From the NCBI RefSeq assembly GCF_024704365.1, contig NZ_JAJDFY010000001.1, forward strand, positions 1,531,001 to 1,595,000: a DNA stretch of 64,000 nucleotides. The letters run 5' to 3'. The notes under the pieces are model-generated. The model made no database searches. It was not told where the DNA came from and saw only the letters and a program-made list of their open reading frames with translations. The DNA comes from Thermomonas sp. S9. GTDB taxonomy: Bacteria; Pseudomonadota; Gammaproteobacteria; Xanthomonadales; Xanthomonadaceae. Of this stretch, positions 38,791 to 46,514 are shown piece by piece; position 1 is the stretch's first letter, and each line of letters starts with the position of its first letter. A program made the position numbers and the translations under genes.

Positions 38791-39793
38791 TCAGAGGTGG
38801 GGCTCGGCCCTGCCGACGACGATTGGGGAGGGGGTGTCGTCGCCGGCAGGGTCCGGCCCCGGGGGGTGGTCGTTCTCGCCCGCGGTCTCCGGAGCGGTGT
38901 CCTCGTCATCGCTGTGCGCCAGCGATGCGACGGTTTCATAGTCGCCCTCGATCACCGAGGACAGGTCCATGTTCTGGGCGCCGCGCCGCGGCGGCATCGA
39001 GCGCCAACGCGCTGGCCAGCTCCACCGACTTCGGCAGGAACTTCGAAATGCGGCGCAAGATGGTCTTGATCCACATCTGCTCCTCGTCCGTGTCCCACGG
39101 CGTGGTCTTGTTCCACTTCTTGGCGTTCTGGACGTTCTGGGAGCGGTCGCGGATCGCGTGGATCTGGCTGCGGGTCATCACCTCGACGTGGGTGCCGCCG
39201 TCGGCCAGGTGCGCCACCGCGTAGGCCAGCCGCATTTCGCCGCGGTCGCCATCCCAGTGCGGTTCGTGCACAAGATCCGGCGTCATGCCGAAGCGGCACA
39301 CGAACTTATCGTTGCTGTAGACGACGTGCGCCTCCAGCGACTTGATCCTGCCGCTGCGGCGGGCAAGGTCGACCAGGCCTTGGTAGCCCGGGATGAGCTG
39401 GCATTCCTTCACCCACACCTCGATTTCGCGGCCCTGGTCGTTCTTGCGCTTGACCTTCTTGTTGTAGGGGATCAGGTAGGCCTGGCCCATCAGGCCCGGC
39501 TCCAGCCCGAGCTGGCTGGCCATCACCACCGCCGCGAACACGCTGGCCGGCTCGCATTCGGCGAGGGTCGGGTTCTGGCGGAAGCAGGTCAGCGCGATGC
39601 GGACCATGCGATCGGGGTTGAGGTGCGCAGGCAGCGCGACTTTCAGCTCGTGCTTGAAGGCGTCGAGCATCGCCGGGAACTGGCGATGTCTCGGCAGGGC
39701 GTTGATCTGTGTGAGGGTCATGCCTTGCTGCGCCTGCGGCTTGGCTGGTTGCTCGGCCTTCCCGCGGAGGGCTTCGAGGGTGGCGGCGGACAT
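38791..39793 (-). CDS. recT: RecT family single-strand annealing protein (frameshifted)
   Basis: The core ALTCFRQNPTLAECEPASVFAAVVMASQLGLEPGLMGQAYLIPY and RKSGRIK-like patches define RecT. The C-terminus breaks at about 38985; the next frame reads GAQNMDLSSVIEGDYETV and an acidic tail to 38791. Removing one base gives 333 aa. Start MSAATLEAL at 39793 has GGAG eight bases upstream; an ATG two codons earlier overlaps the nuclease stop. Anneals ssDNA made by the neighbouring exonuclease in phage recombination. Confidence 0.9.
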
Positions 39794-39795
39794 GG

Positions 39796-40611
39796 TCATT
39801 TCTCCGAGTAGGGGCAGCGCGCGAACCGTGGGCAGTACCGCGCGTCGCAGAGGGTGGACTGGGGGTTGGGGTAGAACAGGCCGGTGCGGAACATGCCGGC
39901 AGCCAGTTCGATCAAGCCGGGTGCGTCGTCGTTGCCAAGCAGCAGGGCCTTGGCGCCGTGGACGTCGGCGGTGCCGAACTGGAAGCTGCCGCTGGTGTTG
40001 ATGCCCAGGATTTCGCCTGGGCCGGTGATGGCGTTGCCGGTGCTGTGCTCGTAGAGCAGTTCGTAGGTGCCGATCTGCGGGCGGTGCTTCTTGGTCGCCG
40101 CGCGCCCACCGACAACCGCGGAACGGCCGGTCTTGAGGTCGGTGATGCCATGACTTCCGGCGCGGATGCGCGCGCGGTCCAGCGTGCCGGTCAGGACGAT
40201 GGTGATTCCGCCTCCGCAGTCGATGCTCAGCGGCTTGGTCTCCATCTCGACGGCCTCGAACTCGTAGCGCGGGCTCACGTCGTTGCAGTAGGCGGTGGTC
40301 ACGCGCAGGGCGATCTTGTCGACCTCCTTGCGGTTCGGGTCATCGGTCGTCCAGCGCACACCCTCGTCAGCGATCCGCTCGGCGATGGCATCGACGGCCA
40401 CACCAGCCGCGTCGTCCACGCTGATGGGCTGGCCGCCGACCTGGGCCCGGTCGAACGCTGCGGTGCCCGCATGCACACCCGTGCCGATCAGCGCGCGCGG
40501 GCTGTTCGGCATCCGCATGCCCTGGAGGTGCTTGGCCTCCCAGCGCAGTGCGCAGTCGAACAGCTCGCCAAAGCTGCTGGCCCGAATGCGGTAGCTATTC
40601 CCGTTCGACAA
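39796..40611 (-). CDS. PD-(D/E)XK exonuclease, RecE/Cas4-like partner of RecT
   Basis: 271 aa from a TTG at 40611 (GGAG eight bases upstream; an ATG at 40644 is the alternative but has no ribosome site). PD-(D/E)XK core: GTGVHAGTAAFD, LTGTLDRARI, GITDLKTGRS (catalytic D...K), and QIGTYELLYEH. The C-terminal C...YCPRFARCPY recalls the Cys cluster of Cas4/AddB-type nucleases. Operon order nuclease-recT is typical of phage recombination modules. Confidence 0.85.
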   Translation of the reverse strand: MSNGNSYRIRASSFGELFDCALRWEAKHLQGMRMPNSPRALIGTGVHAGTAAFDRAQVGGQPISVDDAAGVAVDAIAERIADEGVRWTTDDPNRKEVDKIALRVTTAYCNDVSPRYEFEAVEMETKPLSIDCGGGITIVLTGTLDRARIRAGSHGITDLKTGRSAVVGGRAATKKHRPQIGTYELLYEHSTGNAITGPGEILGINTSGSFQFGTADVHGAKALLLGNDDAPGLIELAAGMFRTGLFYPNPQSTLCDARYCPRFARCPYSEK

Positions 40612-40625
40612 GTCCCCGCTCCCAT

Positions 40626-40641
40626 GTTGCGTATGGGCAAC
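40626..40641. promoter_or_regulatory. Operator O1, leftward early promoter
   Basis: GTTGC-GTATGG-GCAAC on the plus strand, inverted arms of five bases. It sits just upstream of the nuclease-recT operon and between -35-like TTGCCC and the start. Same site as in the cI/cro gap. Confidence 0.6.
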
Positions 40642-40650
40642 CATAGGGGC

Positions 40651-40674
40651 AAAAAAAACGGGTGTCAACACCCG
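40651..40674 (-). terminator. Intrinsic terminator of the repressor gene
   Basis: On the minus strand: CGGGTG-TTGA-CACCCG followed by eight T. A textbook terminator directly after the repressor and before the nuclease operon promoter. Confidence 0.85.
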
Positions 40675-40689
40675 GCAGAAAGAAAGTTC

Positions 40690-41153
40690 TCAGCGTTCGA
40701 TCAGCGCAGCGGCGGTGCGCTGCAGGACGGCCTCGGATACACCGGGCGCGTCCAGGATCAGGTCGTAGAGCGTGGCCACCGCGGCCGGGGCGCCGTCGGG
40801 GACATCGCCAAGCGCAGCGCGCATGGCGCGCGCCAGGACCTCCACCTGCAGACCGGAGTGCGCCGCCGTGGACGTCCGCATTTCTCCGCGCCCATGCACC
40901 AGCTTCACTGCACCGAAAAGCCCGTCACAGCTTGAATTGCGAGCATGTTGGCGTTGGTGGGGTTGCTCGTGGAGTCGCCTTCCCACTTCGAGACCGTGGC
41001 CTTGTCGATCACGCTCTTGGTGATCCGCCCGACGGCCTGCGCGAGCTGCTGCTGCGTGAGGTTGGAGCTGATGCGCGCGTAGCGGATCCGCTCACCCTGG
41101 GTTTTGGGGTTCTGAGGGAGGGTGGTGCGAAGCGGGCGGGAGCCTGACGCCAT
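40690..41153 (-). CDS. Phage repressor, CI-like HTH protein (frameshifted)
   Basis: The N-terminal part has an XRE/CI helix-turn-helix (RIRYARISSNLTQQQLAQAVG...KATVSKWEGD, NMLAIQAVTGFSVQ). A stop appears at 40905, but the frame one base off continues KLVHGRGEMRTSTAAHSGLQ..., as expected for repressors (TGFSVQW-LVHGRG). One missing G restores 154 aa. No S24 peptidase domain is present, so SOS induction by self-cleavage is unlikely for this form. Divergent from cro; -10-like TATTGT lies six bases before the ATG, suggesting a leaderless mRNA. Confidence 0.78.
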
Positions 41154-41176
41154 GGGTGGACAATAGCACGCCATAG

Positions 41177-41206
41177 GTTGCGCAAGGGCAACCAACCGGG
41201 TATAAC
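41177..41206 (+). promoter_or_regulatory. cI/cro operator O2 and rightward promoter
   Basis: Operator GTTGC-GCAAGG-GCAAC at 41177-41192 overlaps the -35 (TTGCGC, 41178-41183). After 17 bases comes TATAAC (41201-41206). The ATG of cro lies seven bases further on, so the transcript is probably leaderless. Confidence 0.65.
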
Positions 41207-41212
41207 GTGCGC

Positions 41213-41484
41213 ATGCGACTGCGAACCCAAGATGCAAAGAAGGCTCTCGGCCTGACCAGCAACACCGCTCTGGCGGCGTTGCTGCCCCCGAATCCGCTTC
41301 ACCGGCAGGCCCTACAGCAAGGCCCAGGTCGGTCGCTGGGGCGAACTGCTACCCGAGCTGCAGAGCCGCCAGCCTATTCGAGCTGTACCCGGCTGCGCTG
41401 CGTGACCACGTGATCGACCCAGTTTCCGGCATGTCGATCGCCGACATGCGCGCCGCGGTCGTTGGAGAGGAGCACCGTGGCTGA
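41213..41484 (+). CDS. Cro-like protein (two frameshifts)
   Basis: MRLRTQDAKKALGLTSNTALAALLP starts in one frame; with one C removed near 41288 it continues RIRFTGRPYSKAQVGRWGELLPELQSRQ, and with another removed near 41371 LFELYPAALRDHVIDPVSGMSIADMRAAVVGEE to the TGA at 41484, 89 aa. The pattern (small HTH, then VGRWG...LPELQSRQLFELYP) is that of Cro antirepressors. Its end overlaps the next start. Confidence 0.6.
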
Positions 41485-42418
41485 CAGCTACACCAAGCTG
41501 TTCCGCGGGATCACGGCCAGCACGATCGTGTCGGAGCCGCTGGCCACCCGTTGGCTCTGGGTGACAATGCTGGCTCTGGCCGACAAGAGCGGGAACGTCT
41601 GGGGATCGGTGCCAGGCCTCGCCCGGTTGGCCAACATCTCCATCGCCGAGTGTGAAGCCGCGCTGGAGACCCTGCAGGCACCTGATCCGTACAGCCGCAC
41701 CCGCGACCACGACGGCCGCCGCATCGCCGCGATCGACGGTGGCTGGCACCTGCTGAACCACGCCAAGTACGATGCCGTGCGCAGCGCAGAGGATCGCCGC
41801 GAGTACAAGCGCGAATGGGACCGGAAGCACCGCCCGAGCGGGCACGCTCGCGCTAAACAGTCAGACAGTCCGACACAGTCCGACAATAGTCCGACGAAAT
41901 CCGACAGTCCGGCCCCACCAACACCAACACCAACACCAACACCATATATCGCAGTAGGTAAGACTCTAGCGACACCCGCGGCTGCGCCGCGCGCCGGCGG
42001 CGATGACACCCCGCTGGAAGGCGCGTTCGAGGAACACCACGAGCGCCCCGTCGCCCCCAACCCGGTCGCCCCCTTCGCCGTCGCGCTGAACCGCGCGGGC
42101 TTCCGCTGCACCGCCATGAACCCGGACTTGGTCGCCTTCGTCCGGGAGGGTGGCACGGTCGAGCACCTGCAGTCCTGCGCCGCGCTGCCCGACTGCGTCG
42201 GCAAGCCGGCGGTCTACGTCATCCGCATCGCCCGCCGAGAGCTGGCCCAGCAGGCGGCGCCCATACCCCACGGAGGAATCGCACATGAAGCCCCTCGCCG
42301 ACTGTCTGCCGTCGATCGGATCGAAGCCAACATCGCCAGGAACCGCCAGCAGCGCGCCCAAGACGAGCAGGGCGGTGGCGACGTCATCGAGGGGGAATGC
42401 CATGTCGTCCCTCGCTGA
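41477..42418 (+). CDS. Phage replication initiator, lambda O-like
   Basis: 313 aa from GTG at 41477 (GGAGAGGAG upstream). An N-terminal winged-helix part (WGSVPGLARLANISIAECEAALETLQ), a low-complexity Ser/Asp/Pro/Thr linker, and a C-terminal helical part. It lies directly after cro and before the P-like gene, as O does in lambda. The linker DNA carries direct repeats that look like an origin (41857-41969). Confidence 0.75.
   Translation: MADSYTKLFRGITASTIVSEPLATRWLWVTMLALADKSGNVWGSVPGLARLANISIAECEAALETLQAPDPYSRTRDHDGRRIAAIDGGWHLLNHAKYDAVRSAEDRREYKREWDRKHRPSGHARAKQSDSPTQSDNSPTKSDSPAPPTPTPTPTPYIAVGKTLATPAAAPRAGGDDTPLEGAFEEHHERPVAPNPVAPFAVALNRAGFRCTAMNPDLVAFVREGGTVEHLQSCAALPDCVGKPAVYVIRIARRELAQQAAPIPHGGIAHEAPRRLSAVDRIEANIARNRQQRAQDEQGGGDVIEGECHVVPR
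41857..41969. other. Candidate phage replication origin (iterons in O-like gene)
   Basis: Six near-tandem copies of ACAGTCCGAC (starts 41857, 41865, 41875, 41886, 41896, 41904; one to three mismatches) spaced about one helical turn, then (ACCAAC) repeats 41917-41943, then the AT-rich ATATATCGCAGTAGGTAAGAC. Iterons followed by an AT-rich stretch inside the O gene is the lambda ori plan. Confidence 0.55.
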
Positions 42419-42992
42419 GTACCTGTGGCTGCACATGGCCGGCCTGTACGGCCATCGCTGGACCAGTGCCTACGGCGAGGATCCGCACCGGACGGCCGGC
42501 AGGGAGTGGGCACTGGTTCTCCAGGACCTGAGTCGCCAGCAGATCGACACAGGGCTGGAGGCGTGCCGCGTGTCCGGCGACGACTGGCCGCCCAGCGCGC
42601 CGGCGTTCCGGGCCCGCTGCTTCGGCATCCCCAGCTTTGAGCATGTGCGCGCCGACATCGCGCACAAGACCATGCGGTTCACGCGCCTGGTGCTGGAGGG
42701 GCTGGATTTCTACTTGTTCACGCGCAGTGACCAGCGCGACGCCGAGCGCATGCTCCGCGCGGCCTACGACTACGCGGTGGCGAGACGCCTCGACGGCGCG
42801 GAGCTGCCGGAGGAACCGGTGGCCGCGCTGACCAAGGACACCACCGATCCCCCGCGCCGCCACTGTAGCCCGGAGCAGCGCGCGGCCCACTTCGCTCGCA
42901 TCCGGGAGCACCTCGGCAAATCAACCCGTGAGACGGCCCCAGCAGACACTGCGGCCCAGCACGCAAACAGGGAGGAAAGCACCAATGAATGA
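42402..42992 (+). CDS. Phage replication protein P-like
   Basis: 196 aa. LAEYLWLHMAGLYGHRWTSAYGEDP and WALVLQDLSRQQIDTGLEACRVSGDDWPPSAPAFRARCFG are the replication-protein-P pattern (helicase loader). Starts at ATG 42402, overlapping the O-like gene by 17 bases. Confidence 0.75.
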   Translation: MSSLAEYLWLHMAGLYGHRWTSAYGEDPHRTAGREWALVLQDLSRQQIDTGLEACRVSGDDWPPSAPAFRARCFGIPSFEHVRADIAHKTMRFTRLVLEGLDFYLFTRSDQRDAERMLRAAYDYAVARRLDGAELPEEPVAALTKDTTDPPRRHCSPEQRAAHFARIREHLGKSTRETAPADTAAQHANREESTNE

Positions 42993-43242
42993 CCCAACGC
43001 AGCCGGTTCAGCTCGGCAACCTGTACGCCATCGCCGCGGCCGTCGCCGCCGCCATGGTGACCCCCGGGCGAGCTGAACCGTTGGGCGTCCTGGTGCAGAG
43101 GGACGGCACCATCACCGCCCACGCGGCGGACATTGTGCTGATGGGGAACCCCGGGTTCGTGGGCTGGGTGTCCGAGGACACCGACCCGCAGCGTTTCGCC
43201 CAGCGGCTGGCCGCGGCACACGCCAAGGTCGTGGCCTCCTGA
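42985..43242 (+). CDS. Small phage protein
   Basis: 85 aa, overlaps the P-like stop and, by one base, the DUF1064 gene. Starts MNDPTQPVQLGNLYAIAAAVAAAMV; no recognised function. GGAGG lies upstream of the ATG. Confidence 0.55.
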   Translation: MNDPTQPVQLGNLYAIAAAVAAAMVTPGRAEPLGVLVQRDGTITAHAADIVLMGNPGFVGWVSEDTDPQRFAQRLAAAHAKVVAS

Positions 43243-43706
43243 TGGCCGGCGGGTTCCGCTTCCGCAGCATCGAGGACATGCCGCCCAGCGTGCGCGCGGC
43301 TGCGGAGGCGGCGCTCGCCCGGCAGGGTAAATCGGTGAAGTTAAAGACTGCGGTCCCGCCGCCGGCCGGTGCTATGCCCCCAGGTGCCGGCAAGGCTCCT
43401 CCGCGCCGGCACAAGTACGCGGCAACCGCCACCGTCGTGGACGGGATCCGCTTCGACAGCAAGCGCGAGGCCCGGCTCTACGAATCCCTCAAGGCCCGCC
43501 GGCAGGCCGGCGAGGTCGCGTTCTTCCTCCGCCAGGTCCCGATCCACCTGCCGGGCGGCACCAAGCTGGTCATCGACTTCCTGGTGTTCTTCACCGACGG
43601 CCGGCCGCCCGAGTTCCTCGACGCCAAGGGCATCGAGACCGCCGTGTTCAAGGTCAAGCGGCGCGAGGTCGAAGCCGCGTACCCCATCCAGATCATCACC
43701 GTCTAG
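43242..43706 (+). CDS. DUF1064 phage endonuclease-like protein
   Basis: 154 aa. KYAATATVVDGIRFDSKREARLYESLKARRQAG...FLRQVPIHLPGG...LVIDFLVFF...FLDAKGI fits DUF1064, a PD-(D/E)XK-type family often placed where phages carry Holliday-junction resolvases. TGATG coupling to the upstream gene. Confidence 0.78.
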   Translation: MAGGFRFRSIEDMPPSVRAAAEAALARQGKSVKLKTAVPPPAGAMPPGAGKAPPRRHKYAATATVVDGIRFDSKREARLYESLKARRQAGEVAFFLRQVPIHLPGGTKLVIDFLVFFTDGRPPEFLDAKGIETAVFKVKRREVEAAYPIQIITV

Positions 43707-43719
43707 GAGCGCCACCCCC

Positions 43720-44352
43720 ATGAGCCTCAGTCCCGCCCAGTACCAGTCCAAGCTCGACAGCCAGAGCGCGATCGCCCGCAAGGTCCTCAGCGTCGTACCC
43801 CTAGCCGAGGCATGGTCGCGGGAGCAGATCCGCGCCGAAATCCGCCGGCAGTCGGGCGCGGGCATCGAGAACCGCACGGTCGACGGCTGCCTCCACAACC
43901 TCGAGGAGGCCGGGCTTGTCCGGCAGGTGAAAACGCACCACTACCAGGCCACGCCCCACCGGGAGAAGCCGGTGAAGGCCAACGAGCCGGCCGCGAAGCT
44001 CACCGCCAAGTGCGACGGCAACCACGGCGGGCCGCGCTGCGCGGACCAGGGCTGCGGCAACGATGACCCGCCGACCGCCCGCGCCATCCTTGCGCACCAG
44101 GAGGAGGCCCTGGCCCGAGGCGCCGCAGCCCTGTCCCCGAAACCCGCGTTCACGCTGGCCGAGCCCGTGGCCAAGGCGATCAAGCGCGAGGACCGGCTCC
44201 TGCGCCTCGAAACCCTGTCCGACCGGCTGATCGACACCGCCGCCGAGCTGGACAGCATCCGCAAGCTGGTCCGCGCCGAGCTGGAGGCCGCCGACGCCAA
44301 GGTGGTGAAGCTGGACCAGCTCACCGCGCTGCTGGACTCGCTGCGCCCGTAA
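43720..44352 (+). CDS. Phage protein with winged-helix N-terminus
   Basis: 210 aa. AWSREQIRAEIRRQSGAGIENRTVDGCLHNLEEAGLVRQVK looks like a winged helix; then a Cys-containing stretch (CDGNHGGPRCADQGCG) and a C-terminal coiled coil (LETLSDRLIDTAAELDSIRKLVRAELE). Unknown role; position suggests a delayed-early regulator. Confidence 0.6.
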   Translation: MSLSPAQYQSKLDSQSAIARKVLSVVPLAEAWSREQIRAEIRRQSGAGIENRTVDGCLHNLEEAGLVRQVKTHHYQATPHREKPVKANEPAAKLTAKCDGNHGGPRCADQGCGNDDPPTARAILAHQEEALARGAAALSPKPAFTLAEPVAKAIKREDRLLRLETLSDRLIDTAAELDSIRKLVRAELEAADAKVVKLDQLTALLDSLRP

Positions 44353-44353
44353 G

Positions 44354-44369
44354 GTTGCCCATGCTCCAC
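44354..44369. promoter_or_regulatory. Operator-like site before Q-like gene
   Basis: GTTGCCCATGCTCCAC, close to the O1/O2 operators (13 of 16 against the O1 complement). Lies 24 bases upstream of the GTG start of the Q-like gene. Confidence 0.35.
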
Positions 44370-44392
44370 ATGAAACGGACCCGGAGACCCCA

Positions 44393-45196
44393 GTGAAGTC
44401 CAGCCCGCGGAACCTGGCCAAGCAGATGGCCAAGCTCAACCCCAAGAGCCTGAACCTGCAGGGCTCACGCGGCGGCATGCCGGACATCACCCCCGAGGAC
44501 GTCGCCGGCGCGCTCGGGCTGGCGTGCTCCCGCGGCCCCGGCCCGCGCCTCGCCGTGCTGGTCGTCGCCCTGCGCTGGTGGCCCGGGCTCATGGACGGCG
44601 TCCAGAAAACGGTCGGGCATCGCACCATCGTCCACCACATCAACACCAGGGACCGTGCCGCCAACGGCAGGCCGCTCCGCAAGGCCGTGGTCGAGAAGAT
44701 CCCGATCGAGGCGCCGGCCGAGTCCCCATCCTTCCGGTTCGTGGCCCAGATCGTGGCCACCAAGCTGCACGGCCGGTTCTCCCGCCACTACCGCGCCGAG
44801 TCCACCCCACGCGCCCGCGGCGACATCCAGCCCCGCCTGCCCGATGGGCTTTACGCCCGGGTGACGAACCCCGTCACCGCCGCCGCCTGGGCGCGCGTCG
44901 TGATCGCCGAGTTCCGCCACCCCCGCCACTGCACCACCTGCACCCCCTGGGGCAGGGCAGGGCAGGTCCCGGTCCCGGTGGAGGAGCACGGCAAGGTCAT
45001 CGAAGTGCGCTGGGACACCTGCCCAAACTGCGCCGGCGCCGGCGCATTGAGCTGGGGAAGCGGCCGCCGCGCGCAGGCGCTCGGCATCCGCCGCCAGGAC
45101 TTCGCCAACCACATGGCCGACACCCACGAGGCGGCCCTCACCCTGCTGCGCGAGCTGGAATGGCGCGGCGTCCGGTTCATCAAGAGGTGCCTGTGA
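44393..45196 (+). CDS. Putative late antiterminator, Q-like
   Basis: 267 aa from a GTG with GGAG upstream. Zinc-finger-like pairs CTTC (near residue 180) and CPNC (near residue 211) followed by GSGRRAQALGIRRQDFANHMADTHEAAL, a helix-turn-helix-like segment; Q proteins of lambdoid phages have such a finger. Its place, after replication genes and directly before a strong promoter-terminator unit and lysis genes, is that of Q. Family membership is inference. Confidence 0.6.
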   Translation: MKSSPRNLAKQMAKLNPKSLNLQGSRGGMPDITPEDVAGALGLACSRGPGPRLAVLVVALRWWPGLMDGVQKTVGHRTIVHHINTRDRAANGRPLRKAVVEKIPIEAPAESPSFRFVAQIVATKLHGRFSRHYRAESTPRARGDIQPRLPDGLYARVTNPVTAAAWARVVIAEFRHPRHCTTCTPWGRAGQVPVPVEEHGKVIEVRWDTCPNCAGAGALSWGSGRRAQALGIRRQDFANHMADTHEAALTLLRELEWRGVRFIKRCL

Positions 45197-45426
45197 AGCC
45201 CGCTCCCATCGTCATCGGCTGGGCCGTCCAAGCCCGCGGCCGCGCGCCAAGCACCAGGTTCTGGATCGTGCCGTTCACCATCCGCCCGCGCCGGAACGAG
45301 GCGAAGGCGGCATTCATGGCCCTCTGGGAGCGCGGCCCAAGCACGAAATGGGACTACTGGCGCCGCCGAGGCTACCGGCTGGTCAAGGTCACGGTCATCG
45401 CCCAGGGGGACGGCCATGGCCAGTAA
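45193..45426 (+). CDS. Small phage protein
   Basis: 77 aa from GTG (GTGA overlap). VKPAPIVIGWAVQARGRAPSTRFWIVPFTIRPRRNEAKAAFMALWERG... Unknown; between the Q-like gene and the late promoter. Confidence 0.5.
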   Translation: MKPAPIVIGWAVQARGRAPSTRFWIVPFTIRPRRNEAKAAFMALWERGPSTKWDYWRRRGYRLVKVTVIAQGDGHGQ

Positions 45427-45610
45427 AGGCTGGCTCAACCGCAAGATCGCCGACGTGCGCCGCCGCATGCGCGTGGTCGAGGACACCCCCACCGGCAGCG
45501 ACTGGCGCAAGCAGGAGGCCAAGGCCCGCGTCATGGCCAACCTGCGCGCCGAGGAAGCCAAGTACCGCAGGCTGCTGCCCCCCGAGCCCGACGCCAACAC
45601 CCCGTTCTGA
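45416..45610 (+). CDS. Small basic phage protein
   Basis: 64 aa, MASKGWLNRKIADVRRRMRVVEDTPTGSDWRKQEAKARVMANLRAEEAKYRRLL; helical and basic. After its stop a short Pro/Ala frame continues to 45726 without a start, and GGTAGGCAA is repeated twice at 45612-45631. Confidence 0.5.
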   Translation: MASKGWLNRKIADVRRRMRVVEDTPTGSDWRKQEAKARVMANLRAEEAKYRRLLPPEPDANTPF

Positions 45611-45756
45611 GGTAGGCAAAAGGTAGGCAACCCGTTCACCCCCCCCGCGACCGAGACCCCGGCCCAATGGCAGGCCTCCAAGGTCGCCCAGGCCAGCAAG
45701 CCGCCGCCCCCCCGTAAGCGCCGCTGACCTGCCCGCAAGGTTTCCTATGCGCCCCC

Positions 45757-45785
45757 TTGACGGGACAGGGGGAACCCAGTACAAA
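45757..45785 (+). promoter_or_regulatory. Late promoter (PR'-like)
   Basis: TTGACG, 17-base spacer, TACAAA. It follows the Q-like gene and precedes a strong terminator 62 bases downstream, the layout of lambda PR'-tR'. Confidence 0.6.
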
Positions 45786-45846
45786 GGCGCGCAATGGGTA
45801 GCTGCCCCTAGCGAGCATCGCTCCGGCAATGCCAGTGAAGCAGCAT

Positions 45847-45873
45847 CGAGGCCCGGGATCCCCCCGGGCCTCG
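45847..45873 (+). terminator. Terminator after late promoter (tR'-like)
   Basis: Eleven-base perfect stem CGAGGCCCGGG / CCCGGGCCTCG with five-base loop. The T-run is short (ATTTCT). Presumed target of antitermination. Confidence 0.6.
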
Positions 45874-45898
45874 ACCATTTCTGCAGCAGGATGGCGCA

Positions 45899-46255
45899 AT
45901 GACCCGGAAGCGAGACCCGGCAAAGCAGCGCGAATACTCACAACGGCACTACCAAAAGAATCGTGCTGTGATGATCGCGCGCGCCAGGGCTCAGAAGGCT
46001 GAGAACCGAAAAGTTGTCTAGGCGTGGCTGCTTGAGTACCTGCTGCGAAACCCATGTGTTGATTGCGGCGAGACCGACCCGGTCGTCTTGGAGTTCGATC
46101 ATCAGGTCGGCAAAGACTTTGAGATCGGAGGAGTGGTAAGGCGCAACATCAGCGTGCAACGGCTGGCCATTGAGGTTAGAAAGTGCCATGTGCGCTGCGC
46201 CAACTGCCACCGCCGCAAGACATACAAGGAACGCGGCCTCAGTCATCGAGGCTAG
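45899..46255 (+). pseudogene. HNH endonuclease with in-frame amber codon
   Basis: Reads MTRKRDPAKQREYSQRHYQKN...ENRKVV, TAG at 46019-46021, then AWLLEYLLRNPCVDCGETDPVVLEFDHQVG...KCHVRCANCHRRKTYKERG to 46255, 118 codons in one frame. The second part is a clear HNH nuclease: CxxC, EFDH, then C...CANCHRRKT. The amber lies in the linker, so it could be a nonsense mutation, a sequence error, or read-through by a suppressor. It lies in the late operon between the terminator and lysis genes, a common place for free-standing HNH genes. From 46256 to 46514 nothing else is seen. Confidence 0.7.
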
Positions 46256-46514
46256 GCCCGATCCTGCTCCCTAACCCCGCGTCGGGCGCTGCATGCGCCT
46301 CGAAAGGCCCCGCCGGATGGCGCCGCCGCGCTGGTGCGATGTACGGCCGACCCACAATCCCTGTTTGCGCACGCGAAGCATGGTCCGCTCACACCGGGCC
46401 GACGATCTACCGGCCCACATCTGCACCCCCGCCCACCGACGCGGGACCTTCCCGCGGCGCTCCCCGCGCCATCGACCGACGTTCCGGCCGCTGGCCACGA
46501 GGAGCACCGAACCC

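Noticed and set aside
41917..41943. ACCAAC microsatellite as an independent element
   Set aside because: It encodes the Pro-Thr linker of the O-like protein and adjoins the iterons; listed as part of the candidate origin instead.
45612..45726. Extra small gene after 45610 (Pro/Ala-rich frame ending at 45726)
   Set aside because: No start codon or ribosome site in frame; may be the tail of the preceding gene after another shift.
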